Of a stretch of 64,000 nucleotides of DNA, positions 41,778 through 49,935 are shown in pieces. The notes below the pieces were generated by a model. That model was given only the letters and a program-made list of their open reading frames with translations, did not search any database and was not told the DNA's origin. Made by a program: the position numbers and the translations under genes. The DNA comes from Jejubacter sp036620675 (GTDB lineage Bacteria; Pseudomonadota; Gammaproteobacteria; Enterobacterales; Enterobacteriaceae). Numbering within the stretch: the stretch's first letter is position 1; each line of letters begins with the position of its first letter. The stretch is from the NCBI GenBank assembly GCA_036620675.1, contig JAZHEE010000006.1; one strand, written 5' to 3'.

Positions 41778-42803
41778 TTATGCCGTTGCTGCGGCAAACC
41801 CGGCGCGCAGTTCATCGACCGGCAGATAACGACCGATAATCACCAGCCGGGAAAAGGCGCTGTCTGGCGATTCCCACTGGGCGCCATAATCAAAGCCCAC
41901 CACCTTGTGAACTCCCTGCACCACCAGACGCTGAGGATTATCCGCAATCGCCAGCACCCCCTTATAGCGCAGCATATCGTTGCCGTATGCCTCGATGCAC
42001 TGCTCCATAAAAGCGCCAATTTTTTTCAGATCCAGCCGCCCGGCTTCAAACACGTGCGCCTGAATAGCGTCATCCCAGGAGCGCTGCTGCTGGGGGGAGT
42101 GACGGAACGGCATAAAGCGCCGGGGCTGTTCGGCACCGGCGCGAATAATGTGAAACCCTTCACTAACCGGGTTCGCGTCGCTCAGTTCAAAAGCGCCGAT
42201 ATCCAGCCACAGCTCCGCCGGACATTCGCCGTTGGTAATATGCAGAATCTCCGCCTTGCTGTTAATGCGATGAATGCGCGCCAGCGCCGCCTCGACCTGC
42301 GCCTCGTCACACAGATCAGCTTTGGTCAGCAGAATACGGTCGGCGAAACCAATCTGAGCCGCCGCTACCGGATGCTCATCCAGCTGGCGCTGGACATGCT
42401 GGCAATCGGCCAGCGCAATAACCGCATCCAGCCGCATGGCTTCACGCAGTCGCTCATCGACAAAGAAGGTTTGAATCACCGGCCCGGGATCGGCAAGTCC
42501 GGTGGTTTCGACAATCAGCCGGTCAAACTGAATATCGCCCCAGGCGCGCTTATCCAGCAGTTCGTTCAGGGCGGTGCTGAACTCGCCGCGCACGCTACAG
42601 CAAACGCAGCCGTTAGAGAGTTCCACCACATTCACGCTGTCGCCGCCGCGCAGCAGCGCGCCGTCGATATTGACGGCGCCGAATTCATTTTCCAGTATCG
42701 CGACGGGGGCGTCGCCGTGGTGAGTCAGAAAATAGTTGAGCAGGGTTGTTTTGCCTGCGCCGAGAAAACCGGTCACCAGGGTGACCGATACCACATCATT
42801 CAT
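41778..42803 (-). CDS. yjiA: COG0523 (CobW/YjiA-type) metal-linked GTPase
   Basis: 341 residues from ATG 42803 (MNDVVSVTLVTGFLGAGKT, AAGGA ribosome site); a 378-residue version would start in the ERIC element and is rejected. Walker A FLGAGKTTLL, the metal-binding SNGCVCCSV (CxCC), switch ETTGLADPGP and guanine motif TKAD are present, with a C-terminal CobW domain. These GTPases act as metallochaperones; YjiA binds Zn, Co or Ni. In E. coli yjiA follows btsT-yjiX; here it follows cstA-ybdD. Confidence 0.88.
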   Translation of the reverse strand: MNDVVSVTLVTGFLGAGKTTLLNYFLTHHGDAPVAILENEFGAVNIDGALLRGGDSVNVVELSNGCVCCSVRGEFSTALNELLDKRAWGDIQFDRLIVETTGLADPGPVIQTFFVDERLREAMRLDAVIALADCQHVQRQLDEHPVAAAQIGFADRILLTKADLCDEAQVEAALARIHRINSKAEILHITNGECPAELWLDIGAFELSDANPVSEGFHIIRAGAEQPRRFMPFRHSPQQQRSWDDAIQAHVFEAGRLDLKKIGAFMEQCIEAYGNDMLRYKGVLAIADNPQRLVVQGVHKVVGFDYGAQWESPDSAFSRLVIIGRYLPVDELRAGFAAATA

Positions 42804-42824
42804 ATCAGGGTCCTTCTTCCCTTC

Positions 42825-43003
42825 ATACGTCAGGCTGCAGATGCGTTGGCTACGCCCGTTCCCCCCAGTCACATAGCCATCTATGCTCCCGGGGATGATG
42901 AGCCTTCGGCTCACCCTGCGGGCCAGCGCAAACGCTGTTCAAACCGGTAAACCGGTTTGTCACTGGCTTGCCGCCTTCCTGCCGCCTGAACTATTTTGGG
43001 TAT
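42825..43003. repeat. ERIC element with an internal insertion
   Basis: The two ends follow the enterobacterial repetitive intergenic consensus: CAGGCTGCAGATGCGTTGGC and the CCCCAGTCAC word on the left, and TGGCTTGCCGCCTTCCTG then CTATTTTGGGTAT on the right. About 50-70 extra bases (around 42903-42960, with their own ACCGG/CCGGT palindrome) separate them, as in longer ERIC variants. It lies between ybdD and the GTPase and is probably transcribed with them. Confidence 0.75.
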
Positions 43004-43013
43004 TTTTATACCA

Positions 43014-43211
43014 TCAGCAGCAGCGCGCGCCGCCTTTTCCGCCGTATCGCGCATCCTGGCGATCGCGGAAAAACTCTTCATAGGTCATTGGCGTCTGCTC
43101 CGGGTGGTTCAAACGCATATGCTGTACGTAATTATCGTAGTCAGGTACCCCTACCATCAGTTTTGCCGCCTGACCGAGGTATTTACCCGCTTTTGCCAGA
43201 GAATCAAACAT
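43014..43211 (-). CDS. ybdD: YbdD/YjiX family small protein
   Basis: 65 residues (FDSLAKAGKYLGQAAKLMVG...), ending in RYGGKGGARCC, the conserved DARYGG...CC tail of the family. YbdD and YjiX are always encoded next to CstA/BtsT-type transporters and are thought to assist them; the mechanism is unknown. It is separated from cstA by a repeat region. Confidence 0.95.
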   Translation of the reverse strand: MFDSLAKAGKYLGQAAKLMVGVPDYDNYVQHMRLNHPEQTPMTYEEFFRDRQDARYGGKGGARCC

Positions 43212-43231
43212 CTGTTGTTACCTCCATATTC

Positions 43232-43366
43232 CACCCTCACCCTAACCCTCTCCCAGAGGGAGAGGGGAAAAACCGGGGACCTTTGCCCTCATCCCTTTGG
43301 GAGAGGAGAAAAACGAGTGACTAACTGCCCCCTCTCCCCTTTGGGGAGAGGGGCGGGGTGAGGGGA
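43232..43366. repeat. Multi-hairpin palindromic repeat between ybdD and cstA
   Basis: An outer inverted repeat, CCCTCACCC at the left and GGGGTGAGGG at the right, encloses three hairpins built from CCCTCTCCC/GGGAGAGGG words (43247-43267, 43288-43306, 43330-43353). The words resemble dispersed palindromic units found in many gammaproteobacteria. It probably stabilises or attenuates the cstA-ybdD mRNA. I do not assign it to a named family. Confidence 0.75.
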
Positions 43367-43438
43367 TTCACCAGAGCGCTCTGAAGTGCTCTCACCCTAA
43401 CGAACCAGCCTCCCACGAAGGAGAGGCTTTGACAATAT

Positions 43439-45541
43439 TTAGTGCGCGTTTTTCGCCTGAGCTACGATCTGGTCGACATTTTCAGGCATCGGCTGGTACG
43501 GCGTTTCACGCGCCGTCGGGCTTTCACTCTCACACGCCTGACGCGCGCACTTCAGCGAAAACAGCGCCAGCACCACGACCACCACCATAAAGTACAGGGT
43601 CAGACCGGCGTCCAGACGGTTATTGAACACCAGCTGGCTCAGCTGCGACTGAGTATACTGAGCCGGAATATTACCGCTGTCGATCATCGCCTGGAACTTA
43701 TTGGCCACCGCCAGGAAACCGACCCGGGCATCAGCGCTGAACACTTTCTGCCAGCCGGCGGTCAGCGTGCAGACCAGCAGCCAGGCGGTGGGCAGTAACG
43801 CTACCCAGGCATAACGCTGGCGCTTCATCTTAAACAGCACCACGGCGCACAGCAGCAACGCCATCGCCGCCAGCATCTGGTTGGCGATGCCAAACAGCGG
43901 CCACAGGGTGTTGATGCCGCCCAGCGGATCCACCACCCCCTGATGCAGAAAGTAGCCCCAGGCCAGCACGCACAGCGCGGTCGCCAGCAGGTTGGCGGGC
44001 AGCGATTCGGTACGCTTCAGTGAGGGAGAGATCGTGCCCAGCAGATCCTGCAGCATAAAGCGGGCGGCCCGGGTGCCGGCATCTACCGCAGTCAGAATAA
44101 ACAGCGCCTCGAACAGAATCGCGAAGTGATACCAGAAGGAAACGTCCATCAGGCCACCCAGCGCCCCGTGCAGAATATAGGCCATGCCCACCGCCAGGGT
44201 CGGCGCACCGCCGGCCCGGGAAATAATGCTCTGCTCACCCACTTCTTCGGCAATGCGATGCAGCACATCCGGCGTCACCGTAAAGCCCCAGCCGCTGACC
44301 ACCTGAGCCGCAGAGGCCACCGCGTCCGCAACGCCCGCTGGCGCCAGAACGGCCATCGGGCTGTTCATGGCGAAGTAAACGCCGGGATCGATAATACAGG
44401 CCGCCACCAGCGCCATTATCGCCACAAAGGACTCCATCAACATGCCGCCGTAACCAATCAGGCAGGCCTGATTTTCGTTAGCCAGCATCTTCGGCGTGGT
44501 GCCGGATGAGATCAGGGCATGAAAACCGGAAACCGCGCCGCAGGCGATGGTGATAAACAGGAACGGGAACAGATCCCCGGCCCACACCGGCCCGGTGCCA
44601 TCGACAAATTTGGTGATCGACGGCATGGTCAGGGTCGGGCGCATAATCAGAATGCCGATAGCCAGACCGACGATGGTGCCAATCTTCAGAAAAGTGGAAA
44701 GGTAGTCGCGCGGCGCCAGCAGCAACCACACCGGCAGCACCGCCGCTACAAAGCCGTAGCCCACCAGAATCCAGGTAAGCTGAACGCCAGTAAAATCAAA
44801 CCAGGAAGCGAATTCGCTCTCGGCCACCCAACCGCCGGAGATTATGGCGAAGACCAGCAGCACCAGACCGATAATCGACACCTCGCCAATACGGCCAGGG
44901 CGCAGATAGCGGGTATAGATCCCCATAAAGATCGCCAGCGGAATGGTAAAGGCAACGGTATAAGTGCCCCAGGGGCTGTGAGTCAGCGCTTTGACCACAA
45001 TCATCGCCAGCACCGCCAGAATGATCACCATAATCATAAAGCAGGAGACCAGCGCGATAACTCCCGCCACGTTGCCCATCTCTTCTTTCACCAGTTCGCC
45101 CAGGGAACGCCCATCGCGCCGGGTGGAGACAAACAGCACCATAAAGTCCTGCACCGCCCCGGCCAGTACCACACCCGCCAGAATCCATATCATCCCCGGC
45201 AGGTAGCCCATCTGAGCGGCCAGTACCGGCCCCACCAGCGGCCCGGCGCCAGCAATGGCGGCAAAGTGGTGGCCGAACAGTACCTTCTTATCGGTCGGTA
45301 CATAATCAAGGCCGTCGTTGTGACGTACCGCAGGCGTCATGCGGGTGGCATCCACCGATAGCACGCGCCTGGCTATCCAGATTCCATAAAAACGATACGC
45401 GATCAGATAGACGCAGACCGCCGCCACCACTATCCATAGCGCGTTAATCTGCTCCCCGCGATTCAGGGCGATATAGCCGAGTGCAAAAGCCCCCAGCAGC
45501 GAAAGCGCCCCCCACAGAAGGTATTTCCCTGGATTATTCAT
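43439..45541 (-). CDS. cstA: Pyruvate/peptide transporter, carbon-starvation protein CstA
   Basis: 700 residues from ATG 45541 (MNNPGKYLLWGALSLLG), matching E. coli CstA (701); an upstream start at 45565 has a poor ribosome site. It has 16-18 membrane helices and conserved PTDKKVLFGHHFAAIAGAGPLVGPVLAAQMG and SSGTTPKMLANENQ. The sequence is much closer to CstA than to BtsT. CstA imports peptides and pyruvate during carbon starvation. It is followed by ybdD and a yjiA-type GTPase. Confidence 0.95.
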   Translation of the reverse strand: MNNPGKYLLWGALSLLGAFALGYIALNRGEQINALWIVVAAVCVYLIAYRFYGIWIARRVLSVDATRMTPAVRHNDGLDYVPTDKKVLFGHHFAAIAGAGPLVGPVLAAQMGYLPGMIWILAGVVLAGAVQDFMVLFVSTRRDGRSLGELVKEEMGNVAGVIALVSCFMIMVIILAVLAMIVVKALTHSPWGTYTVAFTIPLAIFMGIYTRYLRPGRIGEVSIIGLVLLVFAIISGGWVAESEFASWFDFTGVQLTWILVGYGFVAAVLPVWLLLAPRDYLSTFLKIGTIVGLAIGILIMRPTLTMPSITKFVDGTGPVWAGDLFPFLFITIACGAVSGFHALISSGTTPKMLANENQACLIGYGGMLMESFVAIMALVAACIIDPGVYFAMNSPMAVLAPAGVADAVASAAQVVSGWGFTVTPDVLHRIAEEVGEQSIISRAGGAPTLAVGMAYILHGALGGLMDVSFWYHFAILFEALFILTAVDAGTRAARFMLQDLLGTISPSLKRTESLPANLLATALCVLAWGYFLHQGVVDPLGGINTLWPLFGIANQMLAAMALLLCAVVLFKMKRQRYAWVALLPTAWLLVCTLTAGWQKVFSADARVGFLAVANKFQAMIDSGNIPAQYTQSQLSQLVFNNRLDAGLTLYFMVVVVVLALFSLKCARQACESESPTARETPYQPMPENVDQIVAQAKNAH

Positions 45542-45729
45542 TGTCTTATCCGTTGTGTTGGTCAAATAAAGAGGAAGATGTGTGTCAATTTGTATCTATA
45601 ACACGCGACTGGATTTAACAATAAAGAAACGATAGAAAACAGGTTTGCCACTTATCATTTACATTACATTGCTAGCGGGATCACTAAGCAGAGCCAGGCA
45701 TGGGGAGTCTTGCGCACTCAATATTGAGG

Positions 45730-45761
45730 AAAGGGTCTCCTGGTAAACCAGAAGACCCTTT
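45730..45761 (-). terminator. 3' stem-loop of the hok transcript
   Basis: AAAGGGTCT...AGACCCTTT with an inner CTGG/CCAG extension, in the same place relative to hok as the 3' hairpin of plasmid R1 hok mRNA (both are preceded by CTTTATAAAGGG). It ends the transcript and in working loci contributes to its stability. Confidence 0.7.
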
Positions 45762-45809
45762 ATAAAGACGCTTGTGGCTATGCCAGCCAACATCCCCTGG
45801 CTCCAGGTG

Positions 45810-45968
45810 CTACTTACCGGATTCGTAAGTCATGAAAGCCGCCACCTCCCGAGCCCCATCCCGGTATCGAATTTCTCATAGCGATTTCCGGGTCAGGTAG
45901 CTGAATATCAACAGCGTAAAACACAGGATATAAACGCGCCAGATTAGGGTGCCGCGCGGTAGCTTCAT
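45810..45968 (-). pseudogene. hok: hok-type toxin gene interrupted by UGA at the Cys31 codon
   Basis: From ATG 45968 (AAGGAG upstream) the frame reads MKLPRGTLIWRVYILC, then FTLLIFSYLTRKSL, then TGA (45878-45876), then EIRYRDGAREVAAFMTYESG and K before TAG at 45810. With the TGA read as an amino acid this is a full 52-residue Hok, and the stop falls exactly on conserved Cys31. Hok is a membrane-depolarising type I toxin. A single base change from TGC would make it. The product would be a 30-residue fragment keeping the membrane helix. Flanking mok, sok and 3'-hairpin homologies show it is a true hok/sok locus. Confidence 0.88.
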
Positions 45969-46025
45969 TGCCTTCTTCTCCTTGCTTTCAGCGGGTAAGG
46001 GGCGACGCTGATGTGGACTGGACAT
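45969..46025 (-). other. mok: mok leader segment, in frame with hok
   Basis: An ATG at 46025 (GAGG upstream) opens a leader frame, MSSPHQRRPLPAESKEKKA, that matches the start of the mok leader protein. Its 19 codons run directly into the hok ATG in the same frame. In standard hok loci mok overlaps hok in another frame and couples its translation. An indel in the AAGGAGAAGAAGG stretch probably caused the difference. Confidence 0.65.
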
Positions 46026-46032
46026 AGGGTAA

Positions 46033-46080
46033 GCCTCGGTTTAATTGAAAAATGACTCGGGGCTTTCTTCTTTCTGCCAC
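46033..46080 (+). ncRNA. sok: Sok-type antisense RNA opposite the mok leader
   Basis: The plus strand opposite the mok ribosome site holds a GCCTCG...CGGGGC stem (46033-46063) followed by TTTCTTCTTTCTGCC, the same arrangement and similar words as Sok of plasmid R1, including the T-rich terminator tail and CTGCCACACAA. Sok blocks mok and so hok translation. Ends are estimated; a promoter would lie near 45995-46030. Confidence 0.6.
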
Positions 46081-46277
46081 ACAATAAAGCTTGCCGCTGC
46101 CATGAGGTAAAAAGCTTTCAGCGCCGCGCCGATAACAACGAATAATCTCCCGCCTGGTTGCCAGGGTATGCAACTGTGCGATTAAGACAGAGAAAAAGTG
46201 TAACGCCCCGTGGAAGGGGGCATGTTTGCAGGAACAACGCCTGCCCTCCTCCCTGAGAGCAGGCGTATCTGGTGAAA
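46081..46277. other. 5' region of the hok locus and entH 3' spacer
   Basis: Read on the minus strand, the words GCGCTGAAAGC...ACCTCATG at 46124-46101 correspond to the 5' end of hok mRNA, so its promoter should be at about 46130-46165. The rest, up to the entH stop, holds an ACGCCTGC/GCAGGCGT hairpin (46237-46266) that probably ends the entCEBAH transcript. No further gene is seen. Confidence 0.5.
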
Positions 46278-46691
46278 TTAACCGATGACCGCCGTAGAAA
46301 GGCGGCAGGTGCAACTGCGCTTGCCGCGCGCATCGAAAATGGCTATCTCCCAGCACTGACTGCTGTTGCTCAAATGCAGCGGGCGGCACACGCCCCGCAC
46401 CTTACCGGAAGAGACGGCGCGGTGATGGCTGGCGCTCAGTTCGGTGCCCACCACGCACTGCCCCTCGCGGCTTATCAGAAACCCGGCCATGGAGCCCATG
46501 GTTTCGGCCAGCGCCGCCGAGGCCCCGCCGTGCAGCAGACCGAACGGCTGAACGGTGCGCTGATCGACATCCATCTCCGCCTCCAGTTCGTCGTCACCGA
46601 TGCGGGTAAAGACAATTCCAAGATGCCCCACCATAGTCTGTTCGGCCATCTGGTTCAGCGCTTCCAGCGTCATCGCCCGTTTCCAGATCAT
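46278..46691 (-). CDS. entH: Enterobactin proofreading thioesterase EntH
   Basis: 137 residues from ATG 46691 (MIWKRAMTLEALNQMAEQT), the E. coli length. It is a hotdog-fold thioesterase with the catalytic Glu in FGLLHGGASAALAETMGSMAG and HHRAVSSGKVRGV. It frees EntB and EntF carrier domains from wrongly loaded acyl groups. It is last in the entCEBAH operon, one base after entA. Confidence 0.96.
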   Translation of the reverse strand: MIWKRAMTLEALNQMAEQTMVGHLGIVFTRIGDDELEAEMDVDQRTVQPFGLLHGGASAALAETMGSMAGFLISREGQCVVGTELSASHHRAVSSGKVRGVCRPLHLSNSSQCWEIAIFDARGKRSCTCRLSTAVIG

Positions 46692-46692
46692 C

Positions 46693-47445
46693 TCAGGCCC
46701 CCAGCGTTGAGCCGCCATCCACCACAATATCCTGTAGCGTGATATGGCTGGCCTGTTTAGAGGCAAGGAACAGGATGGTGTCGGCTATCTCCTGCGGGCG
46801 GGCTATCTTGCCGAGCGGCACGCCCAACTTAAACTGCTGCGGATAGCCCTGAATGCGCTGCTGCTCAGCGTCCGGCGTGGTCCACATAGCGCGTTGCATA
46901 TCGGTATCGGTCGAGCCTGGCGACACCAGGTTGCCACGCACCCCATACTCTGCCAGCTCCAGCGCCACGGTCAGCGCCAGACTTTTCAGGGCCGCTTTCG
47001 ACGCGCCATAGGCCGACATGCCGATGCGCGGAGTATGAGCCGCATCCGAGGCCACCGTGACCAGAGCCCCGCCCCGCTGGGCACGAAACTGCGCCATGGT
47101 AGCGCGAAAGAAGTTAAAAGCGCCGCCGACGTTTACCGCAAAGGTATCCTGCCAGTCGTTAAGTGGCAGTTCATCTGTAGCGCCCATCCGCAAAATCCCG
47201 GCGGCGTTCACCAGCACGTCCAGCCTGGCGGTATCTTTTAACAGCCGCTGACAGATCTGCTCCACCTGAGCGGCGTCGGCCACATCCACCTGCTCGGTGG
47301 CAAAAGGGTACTCCGCCTGTTCAAAGGCGCGATCGAAGCCCACTACCCGGGCGCCGGCTTCATGGAACGCCCGCGCGGTGCTGTAGCCAATGCCCCTGGC
47401 TGCGCCGGTCACCCAGACCGTCTGACCATGAAAATCTACCTTCAT
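46693..47445 (-). CDS. entA: 2,3-dihydro-2,3-dihydroxybenzoate dehydrogenase EntA
   Basis: 250 residues from ATG 47445, overlapping the entB stop by four bases. Short-chain dehydrogenase: NAD loop TGAARGIGY, NAAGILRMG, and catalytic Ser...Tyr-x3-Lys (Tyr/Lys in SAYGASKAALKS). It oxidises dihydrodihydroxybenzoate to 2,3-dihydroxybenzoate. An ORF extension upstream to 47475 lies in entB. Confidence 0.97.
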   Translation of the reverse strand: MKVDFHGQTVWVTGAARGIGYSTARAFHEAGARVVGFDRAFEQAEYPFATEQVDVADAAQVEQICQRLLKDTARLDVLVNAAGILRMGATDELPLNDWQDTFAVNVGGAFNFFRATMAQFRAQRGGALVTVASDAAHTPRIGMSAYGASKAALKSLALTVALELAEYGVRGNLVSPGSTDTDMQRAMWTTPDAEQQRIQGYPQQFKLGVPLGKIARPQEIADTILFLASKQASHITLQDIVVDGGSTLGA

Positions 47446-48296
47446 GACTTCGACTCCCGACTCAATAGCGCCCACCAGGCGTCCAGAGTCGGCTCTTTGG
47501 CGAGCATCACAAAATCGATATCGCCGTGCGCCTTACGCCAGCGCGCCGCCAGCGCCATCATGCGCACCGAATCCAGACCGTAATCAATCAGGTTTTCGTC
47601 ATCTTCCGGCTCGTCGGATTCATCCAGCAGCGGCAGGATCAGGGCGCGCAGTTGCTCTTTACTCTGGGGAACCGGCAGCAGATCGCAGGTATTCACTACG
47701 CGCCCGCTGCGCCCGGCGATGTATTTCAGCGCCATCAGGTGCTCTTCACGGCTAAAATCGGCCAGCGCATCCGCCACCATAAAGGGTTTGATATCGCGCA
47801 TAAAGGCGTCGGTGGCGGTGGTCATACAGCCTATATGGGCATAGACGCCACAGATGATCAGTTGGTCGCGACCGGTCTCCTTCAGCGCCTGCTCCAGCGG
47901 CGAACGGATAAAAGCGCTGTAGCGCCACTTCACCAGCACGGTATCCTGGTCATCGGGCGCCAGCCGCGCCACCACGCCCTGCTGTTCGGGGTGGTTATTA
48001 ATGCCCGGCCCCCACATATCGTTAAGCAGCGCGCGATCCTCATCGCTCTGCTCTTTCGGCTGGGCGGTGTAGTAAACCGGAATATTGTTCTGCTTGCAGT
48101 AGTCGCGCAGTGCCGCAATATTGGCGATCACCTGGTCTATCATCGGGCAGTTGTCGCCCCAGAAATTGATAAAGTAATCCTGCATATCGTGGATCAGCAG
48201 GGCAGCGCGCTCCGGCTCGAAGTCCCAGCTCACCTTGTTTTCCGGGATATCCGCCGCGGTCGGCAGCGCATAGGCGTTCAGTTTTGGAATGGCCAT
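47442..48296 (-). CDS. entB: Isochorismatase / aryl carrier protein EntB
   Basis: 284 residues. The N-terminal isochorismatase domain (ALLIHDMQDYFINFW with catalytic Asp; VYAHIGCMTTATDAF) splits isochorismate to pyruvate and dihydrodihydroxybenzoate. The C-terminal aryl carrier domain carries the phosphopantetheine Ser in DYGLDSVRMMAL. The link is acidic (DESDEPEDDENL). EntD, which modifies the Ser, lies outside the window. Confidence 0.98.
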   Translation of the reverse strand: MAIPKLNAYALPTAADIPENKVSWDFEPERAALLIHDMQDYFINFWGDNCPMIDQVIANIAALRDYCKQNNIPVYYTAQPKEQSDEDRALLNDMWGPGINNHPEQQGVVARLAPDDQDTVLVKWRYSAFIRSPLEQALKETGRDQLIICGVYAHIGCMTTATDAFMRDIKPFMVADALADFSREEHLMALKYIAGRSGRVVNTCDLLPVPQSKEQLRALILPLLDESDEPEDDENLIDYGLDSVRMMALAARWRKAHGDIDFVMLAKEPTLDAWWALLSRESKS

Positions 48297-48309
48297 TTTC
48301 GTTCTCCTT

Positions 48310-49926
48310 TTATTTTGTGGTCAGCCGACGTTCGGCAATCAGCTGGCGCAGCCGCTTTTTATCGGGTTTACCGACGTGAGTCAGGGGTAACTCGTCGACG
48401 ATCTCCACCTTATCTGGCAGCTTGTACTCCGCCACGCCCAACTCGCGCAGCCAGCGGCGCAGCGCCACCGGACGCACCGGACTGCGGGCCACGATAAAGG
48501 CGCAGCTCTTTTCGCCCATCAGCTCGTCTTCCATCGAGACCAGGGCGGCGTGGAGCACGGCTTCATGGCGATGCAGCAGATTTTCGATCTCTTCGGCGGC
48601 GATCTTCTCGCCGCCGCGGTTGATCTGATCTTTTTCTCGCCCCACCACGCTGATGTAACCCTGCTCGTCAATAACGATCAGATCGCCGGAACAGTAAAAT
48701 CCGTTGGCGTCGAAGGCTTTCGCGTTGGCTTCCGGGCTCAGGTAGTAACCCCGGAAGGTATACGGGCCGCGGGTCATCAGGCGCCCCACCTCACCGGCCG
48801 CTACCGGGTTGCCTTCTTCGTCGGCAGCCCAGACCTCATCGTCCGGGCACATCGGGCGCCCCTGAGTAGTGAAGATATGTTCGTCGTCATCGTCGAGCGC
48901 CGTGTAGTTCACCAGCCCTTCCGCCATGCCGAACACCTGCTGCAACTGACAGCCGATCTCCGCCGGAATGCGACGCGCCAGGGCTTCGGGCAGACGGGCG
49001 CCGCCCACCTGCAGCAGGCGCAGCGAAGCGAGCTGCCTGTTATCGCCCCACTCACGAATCGCTTGTAACCACAGGCTGGCCGCTGGCGGCACCAGCGCGG
49101 CGACGTCTATCTGATGGCGCTCGATAAGCGGGAAGCACAGGTTGGCGCTCGGATCTGCCGCCAGCACTACGCAGCCTTCACCGTAAAAGACCCCCAGCGA
49201 GCCCGGCGAACTCATGGCGTAGTTATGGGCGGCCGGAATAGCGCACAGGAAGCGGGTATTTTCATCGAAGCGGCAGATTTCCACGCTGCGGCGAATACTG
49301 TAGTAGTAGTCGTTGTGAGTACGGGGAATCAGTTTCGGGGTGCCGGTGCTGCCGCCGGAAAGCTGGAAAAAGGCCACTTCATCGGCGGCCGAGGGGGTCG
49401 CGACAAAGTTATCTTCCTTTGCTGCAATCAACCCTTCCAGCGAGCGTTCGCCGCTGTCGCCACGCAGAATGGCGGTGGTCAGCGACGGAAAGCGCGCTAC
49501 CAGCGTCATCAGATAATCGTCGTCGCGAAACAGGGCATGTTCGCGATCGGCTATCAGCAGCTTCGGTGCAATCTGGTCGGCGTAGGCCTCCAGTTCGGTT
49601 TTCTGATGGCTGAACAGCGCGTTCACCGGCGCAACGCCAATCTTCAACAGCGCGAAGAAGACGATATAGAGCTCGGCCACGTTACCCAACTGCACCAGCG
49701 CGGTATCGCCGGTGGTCAGTCCCTGACGCTGTAGCGCCCCCGCCAGACGAGTCGCCGCCTGTTCCAGTTCGCGATAGCTGAAATGGCGCTCGCCTTCGAT
49801 AACCGCAGTGCGATCGCTCTGCGCGTGACGGCTCAGAATGTCGGTCAGCGGAACATCAATCCAGTAGCCTTTTTCGCGGTAAGCGGCGGCCAGCTCTTCC
49901 GGCCAGCGATTAAAAGGAATCGTCAT
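48310..49926 (-). CDS. entE: 2,3-dihydroxybenzoate-AMP ligase EntE
   Basis: 538 residues, a stand-alone adenylation enzyme. Core motifs: A3 FFQLSGGSTGTPKLIPRTH, aryl-acid pocket AHNYAMSSPGSLG, VFGMAEG, YRTGD-type FYCSGDLI and A10 Lys in LTHVGKPDKK. It activates 2,3-dihydroxybenzoate and loads it on EntB. Thirteen bases separate it from entB and nine from entC. Confidence 0.98.
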   Translation of the reverse strand: MTIPFNRWPEELAAAYREKGYWIDVPLTDILSRHAQSDRTAVIEGERHFSYRELEQAATRLAGALQRQGLTTGDTALVQLGNVAELYIVFFALLKIGVAPVNALFSHQKTELEAYADQIAPKLLIADREHALFRDDDYLMTLVARFPSLTTAILRGDSGERSLEGLIAAKEDNFVATPSAADEVAFFQLSGGSTGTPKLIPRTHNDYYYSIRRSVEICRFDENTRFLCAIPAAHNYAMSSPGSLGVFYGEGCVVLAADPSANLCFPLIERHQIDVAALVPPAASLWLQAIREWGDNRQLASLRLLQVGGARLPEALARRIPAEIGCQLQQVFGMAEGLVNYTALDDDDEHIFTTQGRPMCPDDEVWAADEEGNPVAAGEVGRLMTRGPYTFRGYYLSPEANAKAFDANGFYCSGDLIVIDEQGYISVVGREKDQINRGGEKIAAEEIENLLHRHEAVLHAALVSMEDELMGEKSCAFIVARSPVRPVALRRWLRELGVAEYKLPDKVEIVDELPLTHVGKPDKKRLRQLIAERRLTTK

Positions 49927-49935
49927 ACCCTTTCC

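Noticed and set aside
42804..42914. Longer start for the COG0523 GTPase (378 residues)
   Set aside because: The extra 37 residues would come from the ERIC element, while ATG 42803 has a ribosome site and fits the family start.
43232..43366. CRISPR array
   Set aside because: The repeats are nested palindromes of changing length with no regular spacers and no cas genes.
45876..45878. UGA in hok read as selenocysteine (Cys to Sec)
   Set aside because: The position fits Cys, but the bases after it match ordinary hok sequence and do not form an evident SECIS hairpin. A nonsense mutation is simpler.
46278..46742. Plus-strand ORF overlapping entH
   Set aside because: Antisense shadow of entH without a ribosome site or known domain.
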